A stretch of DNA of 8,402 nt, from assembly GCA_937872005.1 (NCBI GenBank), contig CALMPQ010000028.1, positions 1-8,402 on the forward strand. Direction: 5' to 3'. Position 1 is the stretch's first letter, and each line of letters starts with the position of its first letter. Shown one piece after another: positions 1 to 4,909 of the stretch. The stretch is from an uncultured Propioniciclava sp. (GTDB taxonomy: Bacteria > Actinomycetota > Actinomycetes > Propionibacteriales > Propionibacteriaceae). The translations under genes were made by a program, and so were the position numbers. The notes under the pieces are model-generated. The model ran no database searches. It had not been told where the DNA came from and saw nothing but the letters and a program-made list of their open reading frames with translations.

Positions 1-541
1 CGAAGAAGTCGAGGATCATCTCGCGCTCGCGGAAGCCGATCGTCATGACCGTCAGCGCGCCGATCTCCATGCCGCCGGTGCCGATGGCGACCAGGTGGGA
101 GGCGATCCGGTTGAGCTCCATCATGAGCACGCGGATGTCGTTGGCGCGCTGCGGGATCTGGTCCTCGATGCCGAGGAGGCGCTCGACCGACAGGCAGTAG
201 GCGATCTCGTTGAAGATGGGCGCCACATAGTCCATCCGGGTCACGAAGGTCGTGCCCTGGGTCCAGGTGCGGTACTCCATGTTCTTCTCGATGCCCGTGT
301 GGAGGAAGCCGATGCCCGGGCGGATGCTTGTCACGGTCTCGCCATCGCACTCCAGGATCAGGCGGAGGACGCCGTGGGTCGAGGGGTGCTGGGGGCCCAT
401 GTTGATGACGAGGGTCTCGTCGCCACGCTCGGCCTGCTCCTGCGCGATCTCGGCCCAGTCGCCACCCATCGAGGTGTAGACGGTGCCCGTGGTCTCCTCG
501 CCCGGCTGGGCGTAGTAGTCGGTGCTGCTCGACGGCGTCAT
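1..541 (-). CDS. nuoD: NADH-quinone oxidoreductase subunit D (NuoD), 3' end cut by window edge
   Basis: Only the first 180 codons are present; the gene runs off the left edge. NuoD is the 49-kDa-type subunit of the peripheral arm of NDH-1 (complex I) and forms, with NuoB, the quinone-binding cavity at the cytoplasmic face of the membrane. The translation starts [16 protein letters not shown] and carries the family signature [14 protein letters not shown] at residues 47-60, followed by [13 protein letters not shown] (81-93) and RMDY (102-105). His56 and Tyr105 are 49 residues apart, the spacing of the two quinone-headgroup ligands in characterised homologues, so they are probably those residues. 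The ATG at 541 overlaps the nuoC stop as ATGA and is preceded by GGAGGA seven bases upstream, so it is probably translated in coupling with nuoC. Family assignment is certain; the rest of the protein cannot be judged here. Confidence 0.97.
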   Translation of the reverse strand, partial: MTPSSSTDYYAQPGEETTGTVYTSMGGDWAEIAQEQAERGDETLVINMGPQHPSTHGVLRLILECDGETVTSIRPGIGFLHTGIEKNMEYRTWTQGTTFVTRMDYVAPIFNEIAYCLSVERLLGIEDQIPQRANDIRVLMMELNRIASHLVAIGTGGMEIGALTVMTIGFREREMILDFF

Positions 542-1275
542 CGGTAGTTCCTCCGCTGGTCCGGGGGCGGGACGACCGCGCCCTTGTACTCGACGGGAAT
601 CCCGCCGAGCGGGTAGTCCTTGCGCTGCGGGTGGCCGACCCAGTCGTCGGGCATCATGATGCGCGTGAGCGACGGGTGGCCGTCGAAGATCAGGCCGAAC
701 ATGTCCCACGTCTCCCGCTCGTGCCAGTCGGCGCCCGGGTAGGTGGCGCAGGCGGAGGGGACGTGCGGGTCGGCGTCCGGTGCCGTCACCTCGACGCGCA
801 GGCGCCGGTTGTGGGTGAACGACTGCAGGGCGTACACCGCGTGCAGCTCGGCACCCGCGTCGGTGGGGTAGTGAACGCCGTTGACGCCCATGCAGCCCTC
901 GTAGCGCAGGTGCGCGTCGTCGCGGAGCACGCGGGCGACCTCGAGCCACTTCTCGCGCGGCACGAAGATCGTCAGCTCGCCCCGGTCGAACAGGACGTGG
1001 CTGAAGGCGCCGTCGACCAGTTGCTCCAGGCGGACGAGGACGCGCTCGTGGGCATCCTCGAGCGGGCGGGCGGACGTCTGCTGGGGCAGGTACGGGCGGA
1101 CGATGCCGCCATACCCCGAGGTATCGGGCGTGCCGTCGGACCACATGCCGGAGCGGGTGACGGGCGCGCTCGGCTGGGCGTCCTCACGCTCGAGGCCCGC
1201 GCTGGGGGCGGAGTCCTGGCCCTCGACGCGGGTGTCGACCGACTTCTCCTCGCCGGGGAGCTTCTCGTCGCTCAT
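538..1275 (-). CDS. nuoC: NADH-quinone oxidoreductase subunit C (NuoC)
   Basis: This is the 30-kDa-type subunit of the NDH-1 peripheral arm, which scaffolds NuoB and NuoD and carries no cofactor. It has 245 residues. The first 75 or so are Glu/Ser/Pro/Asp-rich and look disordered; actinobacterial NuoC proteins commonly carry such an extension, including the [10 protein letters not shown] segment seen at 51-60. The conserved core follows, with GVHYP (133-137), [17 protein letters not shown] (144-160) and the complex I 30-kDa signature [16 protein letters not shown] (186-201), then [16 protein letters not shown] (210-225). The protein is separate from NuoD, unlike the fused NuoCD of enterobacteria. 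The ATG at 1275 overlaps the nuoB TGA by four bases (ATGA), with AGAAGGG nine bases upstream inside nuoB; the 3' end overlaps nuoD in the same way. Confidence 0.98.
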   Translation of the reverse strand: MSDEKLPGEEKSVDTRVEGQDSAPSAGLEREDAQPSAPVTRSGMWSDGTPDTSGYGGIVRPYLPQQTSARPLEDAHERVLVRLEQLVDGAFSHVLFDRGELTIFVPREKWLEVARVLRDDAHLRYEGCMGVNGVHYPTDAGAELHAVYALQSFTHNRRLRVEVTAPDADPHVPSACATYPGADWHERETWDMFGLIFDGHPSLTRIMMPDDWVGHPQRKDYPLGGIPVEYKGAVVPPPDQRRNYR

Positions 1276-1829
1276 CGCATGAGGCCCTTCTGCTCCAGGG
1301 TGGGCGTCGCCACGAGGGCCAGCTGCTCGAGGTCGTCGAGCACCTTGGCGCGGTGGGCACCCATCGGGTCCTTCAGGACGATCTCGCGCAGCTTGAACAT
1401 GCCGTCGATCAGCATGTCGGGGCGCGGCGGGCAGCCCGGGACGTAGATGTCGACCGGGACGATGTGGTCACCGCCCTGCACGATCGCGTAGTTGTTGAAC
1501 ATGCCGCCGGAGCTGGCGCACACGCCCATCGCCATGACCCACTTCGGGTTCGGCATCTGGTCGTAGACCTGGCGCATGACGGGGGCCATCTTCTGGCTGA
1601 CGCGGCCGGAGATGATCATGAGGTCGGCCTGGCGCGGCGATGCGCGGAAAACCTCCTGGCCCCAGCGGCCGGCGTCGAAACGCGGCGCGCCGTAGGTCAT
1701 CATCTCGATGGCGCAGCAGGCCAGGCCGAAGGTGGCCGGCCAGAACGACGTGCGGCGCATCCAGCCGGCGACGGCCTCGACGGTCGTGGTGAGGATGCCC
1801 TCTTCGGGCAGTGCGTCCTCGATACCCAT
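1272..1829 (-). CDS. nuoB: NADH-quinone oxidoreductase subunit B (NuoB)
   Basis: This is the PSST/20-kDa subunit of NDH-1. It carries the terminal iron-sulfur cluster N2, which passes electrons to menaquinone. It has 185 residues, normal for the family. The four expected cluster ligands are all visible: the adjacent pair Cys38-Cys39 in [11 protein letters not shown] (34-44), Cys104 in MGVCASSGG (101-109) and Cys133 in YVPGCPPRP (129-137). The segment [20 protein letters not shown] (50-69) is also typical. The start at 1829 has AAGGA about eight bases upstream and follows the nuoA stop by 23 bases, a normal operon gap. The C-terminal tail (residues 155-185) has no recognisable motif and is the least conserved part of the family. 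Confidence 0.98.
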   Translation of the reverse strand: MGIEDALPEEGILTTTVEAVAGWMRRTSFWPATFGLACCAIEMMTYGAPRFDAGRWGQEVFRASPRQADLMIISGRVSQKMAPVMRQVYDQMPNPKWVMAMGVCASSGGMFNNYAIVQGGDHIVPVDIYVPGCPPRPDMLIDGMFKLREIVLKDPMGAHRAKVLDDLEQLALVATPTLEQKGLMR

Positions 1830-1852
1830 CCCTGGATTCCTTTCCTACCGGC

Positions 1853-2212
1853 TCAGTCCCACTCCATGCCGCCGCGCCGGTACTCGTAGTAGTACGCGAT
1901 GCAGAGCAGCAGGAGGAAGGCGATCATGGCGAGCACGACGAACATGCTCAGCTGGTCGAACGCGACAACCCAGGGGTACAGGAAGGCGATCTCGACGTCG
2001 AAGACGAGGAACATCATGGCGGTGATGTAGTACTTCACCGGGAAGCGGCCACCGCCCGACGCGCGCGGCGTCGGGTCGATGCCGCACTCGTACGGCATGT
2101 ACTTGGCCCGGTTGTACCGCTTGGGGCCGATGAACAACGAGGCGAGGACCATGACCCCCAGCAGGGCTGCCGAGAAGAACAGCACCCCGAGGATCGGAAT
2201 GTAGGGGCTCAT
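1853..2212 (-). CDS. nuoA: NADH-quinone oxidoreductase subunit A (NuoA)
   Basis: This is a small membrane-arm subunit of NDH-1 next to the quinone cavity; it participates in coupling redox chemistry to proton pumping. From the chosen start it has 119 residues with three hydrophobic spans (about 4-28, 61-84 and 88-110). The loop after the first span holds YECG (41-44), the conserved cysteine motif of ND3/NuoA. The second span holds FDVEIAFLYPW (71-81) with the conserved acidic residues Asp72 and Glu74. An in-frame ATG three codons upstream (2221) directly abuts the Shine-Dalgarno-like AGAAGGG, leaving no spacer, whereas the ATG at 2212 lies nine bases from it and gives MSPYIPILG, matching the usual N-terminus of actinobacterial NuoA (remembered, not searched). 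The start is therefore probably 2212. The gene follows the MenJ-like reductase by about 25 bases. Confidence 0.95.
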   Translation of the reverse strand: MSPYIPILGVLFFSAALLGVMVLASLFIGPKRYNRAKYMPYECGIDPTPRASGGGRFPVKYYITAMMFLVFDVEIAFLYPWVVAFDQLSMFVVLAMIAFLLLLCIAYYYEYRRGGMEWD

Positions 2213-2221
2213 CGCACCCAT

Positions 2222-2228
2222 CCCTTCT
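2222..2228 (-). promoter_or_regulatory. nuoA ribosome binding site
   Basis: On the minus strand this reads AGAAGGG. It lies nine bases before the ATG at 2212 and directly against the alternative ATG at 2221, so it favours the internal start. It sits in the short gap after the upstream reductase stop codon, suggesting independent ribosome loading on a shared transcript. Confidence 0.6.
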
Positions 2229-2237
2229 GGTAATACG

Positions 2238-3524
2238 TCATGCCGACGGCACCACCTTGGTCAGTGACGTGATGGTCTTGTCCATCCAATCACCGTCACT
2301 GGTGTCGTACAGATGGGCCAGCAACTTCATCGTGAACTTCATCAGCGTCGGTCTGGGCAAACCGTATCGCGTGCAGAGCCGCATGATCTCGGGACGCTCG
2401 ATGAGGGACACGAAGACCTGACCCAGCCGGTAGTACCCACCCCACTCGGCCTCCAGCCGGGTGCGGTAGCCGTGCAGCGCCTTCTCGGCGCCGGGGGTGC
2501 CGAAGCCGCGGCTGCGGGCGTCCGCGATCGCGTCGGCGGCGAAGTCGGCGGCCTCCATGGCGTAGGGGATGCCCTCGCCGTTGAAGGGGCTGACCATGCC
2601 TGCGGAATCGCCGACGAGCACGAGGCCGCGGTGGTAGGCGGGCTTGCGGTTGAAGCTCATCGGCAGGGCCGCCGAGCCGATGGTGCCGACCATGTTCTCC
2701 TTGGTCAGGCCCCATTCCTCGGGGAAGTTGTGGAGGACCTTCCACATCAGGTCGCGGAAGTTCATCTTCGCCGACGCGGCGGTGCTGCTCACGGTGCCGA
2801 GGCCGAAGTTGACGGTGCCGTCACCGAGGGGGAACAGCCAGGCGTAGCCGGGGAGGAGGTTGGACTCCCCCGGCTTGCCGTCCCAGAGCTCGAGGTGGCT
2901 CTCCATCAGGTGGTCGTTGGTGCGCGCCTCGCTGCGGAAGTAGGCGCGGGCTGCGACACCCATCGGGCGCTTGCGGTTCTTCTCCAGGCCCATCGCGAGG
3001 GCCAGGCGGCTGGAGTTGCCGTCGGCGGCGATGGTGATGGGCGCGCGATACTCGGCGCCGTCCTTGGTGCGGACGCCGACGATGCGGTCGCTGCGCTCGT
3101 CGATCACCGGCTCGGAGACGTTGGCGTTCTCGACGAGGGTGGCCCCGGCGTCCACCGCGAGGCGGGCGAGCAGTTCGTCGAAGTCACCGCGCTTGCGGGT
3201 GAGGCCGTAGTTGGGGAACTCGGCCAGCTCGGGCCACAGGAACTCGAAGGGCTCGGGGTGGCCGCCGTAGGTGCGCAGGCCGCGGTTGTGCATCCAGCCG
3301 GCCTCTTCGGAGACGTCGACCCCGAGGCGGACGAGCTGCTTGGTCGCGCGCGGGGTGAGCCCGTCGCCGCACACCTTGTCGCGCGGGAAGGCGGACTTCT
3401 CCAAGAGGGTGACCGCGAGGCCACGGTCGGCGAGCCACTTGGCGGCGGTGGAACCGCCCGGGCCGGCGCCGACGACGATGACGTCGGATTCGACCACCGA
3501 CTGCGCTGAGCGCTGCTCGGTCAT
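2238..3524 (-). CDS. menJ: FAD-dependent geranylgeranyl reductase family protein, probable menaquinone reductase (MenJ-like)
   Basis: This is a flavoprotein of the geranylgeranyl reductase family. In mycobacteria the family member MenJ hydrogenates one isoprene unit of the menaquinone tail, and that is the most likely role here. It has 428 residues. The N-terminal dinucleotide-binding motif is VVGAGPGGS (17-25), with the ribose-binding acid Glu42 in LLEK. FPRDKVCGDGLTPRA (46-60) is a hallmark of the family. ADGNSSRLA (167-175) and LVGDSAGMVSPFNGEGIPYA (303-322) form the second and third FAD contacts. LPGYAWLFPLGDGTVNFGLG (224-243) is the expected substrate-side strand region. The ATG at 3524 is preferred over 3587 because GAGGGG lies eight bases upstream and the extra 21 residues look unlike protein. 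It sits directly upstream of nuoA with the same orientation, implying co-transcription with complex I. Another prenyl substrate is possible. Confidence 0.88.
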   Translation of the reverse strand: MTEQRSAQSVVESDVIVVGAGPGGSTAAKWLADRGLAVTLLEKSAFPRDKVCGDGLTPRATKQLVRLGVDVSEEAGWMHNRGLRTYGGHPEPFEFLWPELAEFPNYGLTRKRGDFDELLARLAVDAGATLVENANVSEPVIDERSDRIVGVRTKDGAEYRAPITIAADGNSSRLALAMGLEKNRKRPMGVAARAYFRSEARTNDHLMESHLELWDGKPGESNLLPGYAWLFPLGDGTVNFGLGTVSSTAASAKMNFRDLMWKVLHNFPEEWGLTKENMVGTIGSAALPMSFNRKPAYHRGLVLVGDSAGMVSPFNGEGIPYAMEAADFAADAIADARSRGFGTPGAEKALHGYRTRLEAEWGGYYRLGQVFVSLIERPEIMRLCTRYGLPRPTLMKFTMKLLAHLYDTSDGDWMDKTITSLTKVVPSA

Positions 3525-3710
3525 CGAATCCACCCCTCTTTCCGGGCACCGCTCGGCCCCGACTCCGGGCCAGTCTAGGGAAGTCATCAGACAAGCGCCA
3601 TTTGGCGTCCGCCGCCGTGTCGCCCCTAGTCAGAGGATAGTTTCCTCGTCGAAATTCGAAACGTTCTGGTTGCTTAAATGGGGTTTTGGTTGTCGTTTCA
3701 ACCCTGCGGC
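3525..3710 (-). promoter_or_regulatory. Leader and promoter region of the menJ-nuo operon
   Basis: This noncoding stretch is clearly richer in A and T between about 3635 and 3705 than its surroundings. On the minus strand the best sigma-70-like pair is TTGAAA (3696-3701) and TTTAAG (3673-3678), separated by exactly 17 bases. A second possible -10 box, TATCCT, lies at 3634-3639 without a good -35. A TCGAA-A-TTCGA palindrome at 3649-3659 lies between the two and could be an operator. GGTTG/CAACC arms (3688-3692 and 3699-3703) overlap the -35. A weak GC-rich hairpin (GGCCC 3555-3559, GGGCC 3567-3571) lies in the leader. Assignments come from inspection only; the region almost certainly carries the promoter, but which box is used is uncertain. 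Confidence 0.45.
3533..3541 (-). promoter_or_regulatory. Ribosome binding site of the MenJ-like gene
   Basis: The minus strand reads AAAGAGGGG, ending eight bases before the ATG at 3524. No comparable site precedes the alternative ATG at 3587, so this decides the start. Confidence 0.65.
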
Positions 3711-3780
3711 GCGACACTCACCTTTGTCACGCCAGCTACTCGGGAGGAAGCCCCTCGGATGTGACAAAGCCCCTCGTGAG
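3711..3780 (+). repeat. Left copy of 70-bp inverted repeat flanking the AbiEi/nuclease gene
   Basis: This 70-bp segment matches the reverse complement of 4801-4870 at 58 of 70 positions without any gap (counted by eye). The conserved blocks are CGACACTCACCTTTGTCACG near the outer end, GGGAGGAAGCCCCTC in the middle and GTGACAAA plus CCCTC towards the gene. Bases 3731-3740 are the most divergent block (6 of 10). Inside the copy, CTTTGTCAC (3722-3730) and GTGACAAAG (3761-3769) form a perfect 9-bp dyad. The loop holds a small GAGG/CCTC hairpin (3744-3747 with 3753-3756). AAGCCCCTCG occurs twice with a 19-base period (3748 and 3767). It lies 10 bases beyond the stop codon of the 3791-4699 gene, so it could also act as that gene's terminator. 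Confidence 0.9.
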
Positions 3781-3782
3781 GG
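3771..3782. repeat. Short palindrome at the gene-proximal edge of the left repeat
   Basis: The sequence CCCTC-GT-GAGGG is a 5-bp-arm palindrome that spans the inner end of the left 70-bp repeat, eight bases from the adjacent stop codon. The corresponding part of the right copy keeps only one arm, so the palindrome is not conserved between copies. It may add to a transcription stop after the 3791-4699 gene, but no T tract follows. Confidence 0.4.
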
Positions 3783-3790
3783 ACGCCGGG

Positions 3791-4699
3791 TCAGGCCGCG
3801 CGGCGGGCCCGCGCCTCGACCACCTTCTGGTGGAGGGTGCGATTGATGGTGACCGGGTAGTCGAGCTCGGGCGTCATGGTGCGCATGAAGCCGTAGCCCT
3901 TCTCCCTGATCCAATCCTCGCGGCGCTTCTCCGCGATGAGGGCGGTCTTCCCCTCCACCCCGTCGTACTTGACGGCACCGTCGAACTCGAGGACGACCAA
4001 CCCGTCGACCATCAGGTCGGCGCGGTAGCCAGAGCCGGGGCCCCCGACGTTGACCTGGAGGTCATAGGGGAAGGGGCCGCCCGCGATGATCGCGCGCAGG
4101 CGCGACTCCCCCGGCGACTCGGCCCGCCCGTCGGCCAAGGAGACCGCTCGCCGGGCGGCGCCGATGCCGCGCCTGAGGCGTCCGGATTCGATCACTGCCT
4201 GCAGGTCGTCGGGGGTGCACCGCTCGAGGTGGAGGGCATGATCCATGGCGACGAGGCCGGCCACCATGCCGAACCGGGTGGCAGTCTGGCACAAGGCCAA
4301 CGGCAGGCCGAGGGCCTTGAGGCCCTCGACCTCGACGACGGGGTCGCCCTCCCGCAAGACATGGCGGTGCAGCGACTGGTGGCTGCGGCTGCTGCGGCGG
4401 GGATCCGCCACCTGCACCTGGTCGAAGGGCGCCCCGAAGACGTTGATGCCGTGGAGCACCAGTGCCGAGTGGTGGCTGGCGACTGACCACGGGTCTTCCT
4501 TCAGGGTGGCCCGAACCACGGCCGCGTGGCGTTGCTCAGGCGTGCGGTCGTCGGCGAGGAGGTAGACACTGCGCACCGTGTGCAGCAGCACCCCCGACGC
4601 CACGAGCCGGCTGAGCGCCATGCGGTTGACGCCGAGGTTCGCCGCGTCGGAGGTGGTCACGTAGCCCTGGCGCCCGGCCAGGTCGAGGAGGTCGTCCAT
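3791..4699 (-). CDS. AbiEi-like winged-helix protein with C-terminal DUF559/Vsr-like nuclease-type domain
   Basis: This 302-residue protein appears to join two domains. Residues 3-50 (LLDLAGRQGYVTTSDAANLG ... GVLLHTVRSVYLL) resemble the N-terminal winged helix of AbiEi-type antitoxin proteins, which bind DNA. Residues about 60-190 match the middle of that family. Residues 196-302 look like a PD-(D/E)XK fold of the DUF559/Vsr type: GESRLR with Glu198, YRADLM with Asp228, LEFDG with Glu238 and Asp240, and EKRRED with Lys258, then a GYGFMR strand. No AbiEii nucleotidyltransferase toxin gene lies beside it, so it is solitary. The start at 4699 is chosen over the TTG at 4759 because the family N-terminus begins there and a TATACC box lies six bases upstream, as in leaderless actinobacterial transcripts; no Shine-Dalgarno is evident. 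It is bracketed by 70-bp inverted repeats. Substrate and biological role are unknown. Confidence 0.85.
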   Translation of the reverse strand: MDDLLDLAGRQGYVTTSDAANLGVNRMALSRLVASGVLLHTVRSVYLLADDRTPEQRHAAVVRATLKEDPWSVASHHSALVLHGINVFGAPFDQVQVADPRRSSRSHQSLHRHVLREGDPVVEVEGLKALGLPLALCQTATRFGMVAGLVAMDHALHLERCTPDDLQAVIESGRLRRGIGAARRAVSLADGRAESPGESRLRAIIAGGPFPYDLQVNVGGPGSGYRADLMVDGLVVLEFDGAVKYDGVEGKTALIAEKRREDWIREKGYGFMRTMTPELDYPVTINRTLHQKVVEARARRAA

Positions 4700-4705
4700 G
4701 CCCGA

Positions 4706-4711
4706 GGTATA
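4706..4711 (-). promoter_or_regulatory. Candidate -10 box for leaderless transcription of the AbiEi-like gene
   Basis: The minus strand reads TATACC with six bases (TCGGGC) between it and the ATG at 4699. This spacing would put the transcription start at or within a base of the A of the ATG. No convincing -35 hexamer is found 16-18 bases further upstream, and no Shine-Dalgarno sequence precedes the ATG. The call rests on spacing and box alone. Confidence 0.4.
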
Positions 4712-4748
4712 GGCAGGCGGAGGTGATCCCACGCACCCTGTTTTGCGG

Positions 4749-4790
4749 TCTGTGGACAACCGGGGTCGAGGATGCGCGGCTGTCCACAGA
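4749..4790. repeat. 10-bp inverted repeat with DnaA-box-like arms upstream of the AbiEi-like gene
   Basis: TCTGTGGACA (4749-4758) is the exact reverse complement of TGTCCACAGA (4781-4790), with 22 bases between the arms. On the minus strand the left arm extends to TTGTCCACA (4751-4759), identical to the DnaA-box consensus known from high-GC actinobacteria. The right arm reads CTGTCCACA on the plus strand (4780-4788), one base off. It lies 50-91 bases upstream of the ATG at 4699 and just inside the right 70-bp repeat. It could be a DnaA-responsive site, an operator for the winged-helix protein encoded next to it, or chance. Confidence 0.5.
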
Positions 4791-4800
4791 TCGCGGGAAC

Positions 4801-4870
4801 TTCGTGAGGGGGTTTGTCACAACTGAGGGGCTTCCTCCCACGTCTCTGCCGTGACAAAGGTGAGTGTCGG
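4801..4870 (-). repeat. Right copy of 70-bp inverted repeat flanking the AbiEi/nuclease gene
   Basis: Reading the minus strand from 4870 to 4801, this copy aligns base for base with 3711-3780 (58 of 70 identical). It keeps the internal dyad GTGACAAA (4851-4858) and TTTGTCAC (4813-4820), though the ninth pair of the left copy is lost, and it keeps the inner GAGG/CCTC hairpin. It lies between the stop codon of the membrane protein gene (4910) and the AbiEi-like gene, about 100 bases upstream of the latter's start. No target-site duplication is recognisable just outside the two outer ends (3711 and 4870). Confidence 0.9.
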
Positions 4871-4899
4871 CACCCCCGGCCCTCTCGGCACCCCCGGCC
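4867..4899. repeat. Two tandem 15-bp direct repeats, period 18
   Basis: TCGGCACCCCCGGCC occurs at 4867-4881 and again, identically, at 4885-4899, separated by CTC. The first copy overlaps the outer end of the right 70-bp repeat. Both lie just after the end of the membrane protein gene and may be a duplicated piece of its terminator. Confidence 0.7.
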
Positions 4900-4907
4900 T
4901 CCGGGGG
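4891..4907 (-). terminator. GC-rich hairpin after the DUF6297-like gene
   Basis: CCCCCGG (4891-4897) and CCGGGGG (4901-4907) form a 7-bp stem with a three-base loop, beginning two bases beyond the stop codon at 4910-4912. There is no following T run on the minus strand, so this is at best an atypical high-GC intrinsic terminator. It would end transcription of the ABC operon before the AbiEi-like gene. Confidence 0.4.
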
Positions 4908-4909
4908 AC

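Noticed and set aside
2313..3509. Plus-strand open frame (398 codons) opposite the MenJ-like gene
   Set aside because: It is a shadow of the FAD-dependent reductase, whose motifs are all on the minus strand.
3711..3780. CRISPR repeat
   Set aside because: Only two copies exist, in opposite orientation and about 1 kb apart, with no spacer array and no cas genes.
4700..4759. TTG-initiated N-terminal extension of the AbiEi-like gene
   Set aside because: The 20 extra residues have no family match. The extension would run through the candidate -10 box and into one arm of the inverted repeat. The ATG at 4699 fits the family N-terminus.
4749..4790. Replication origin at the DnaA-box-like pair
   Set aside because: Only two sites are present, with no cluster, no AT-rich unwinding element and no dnaA/dnaN neighbours.
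3711..4870. Classical insertion sequence
   Set aside because: There is no transposase-like gene between the inverted repeats, and no target-site duplication could be recognised outside them.
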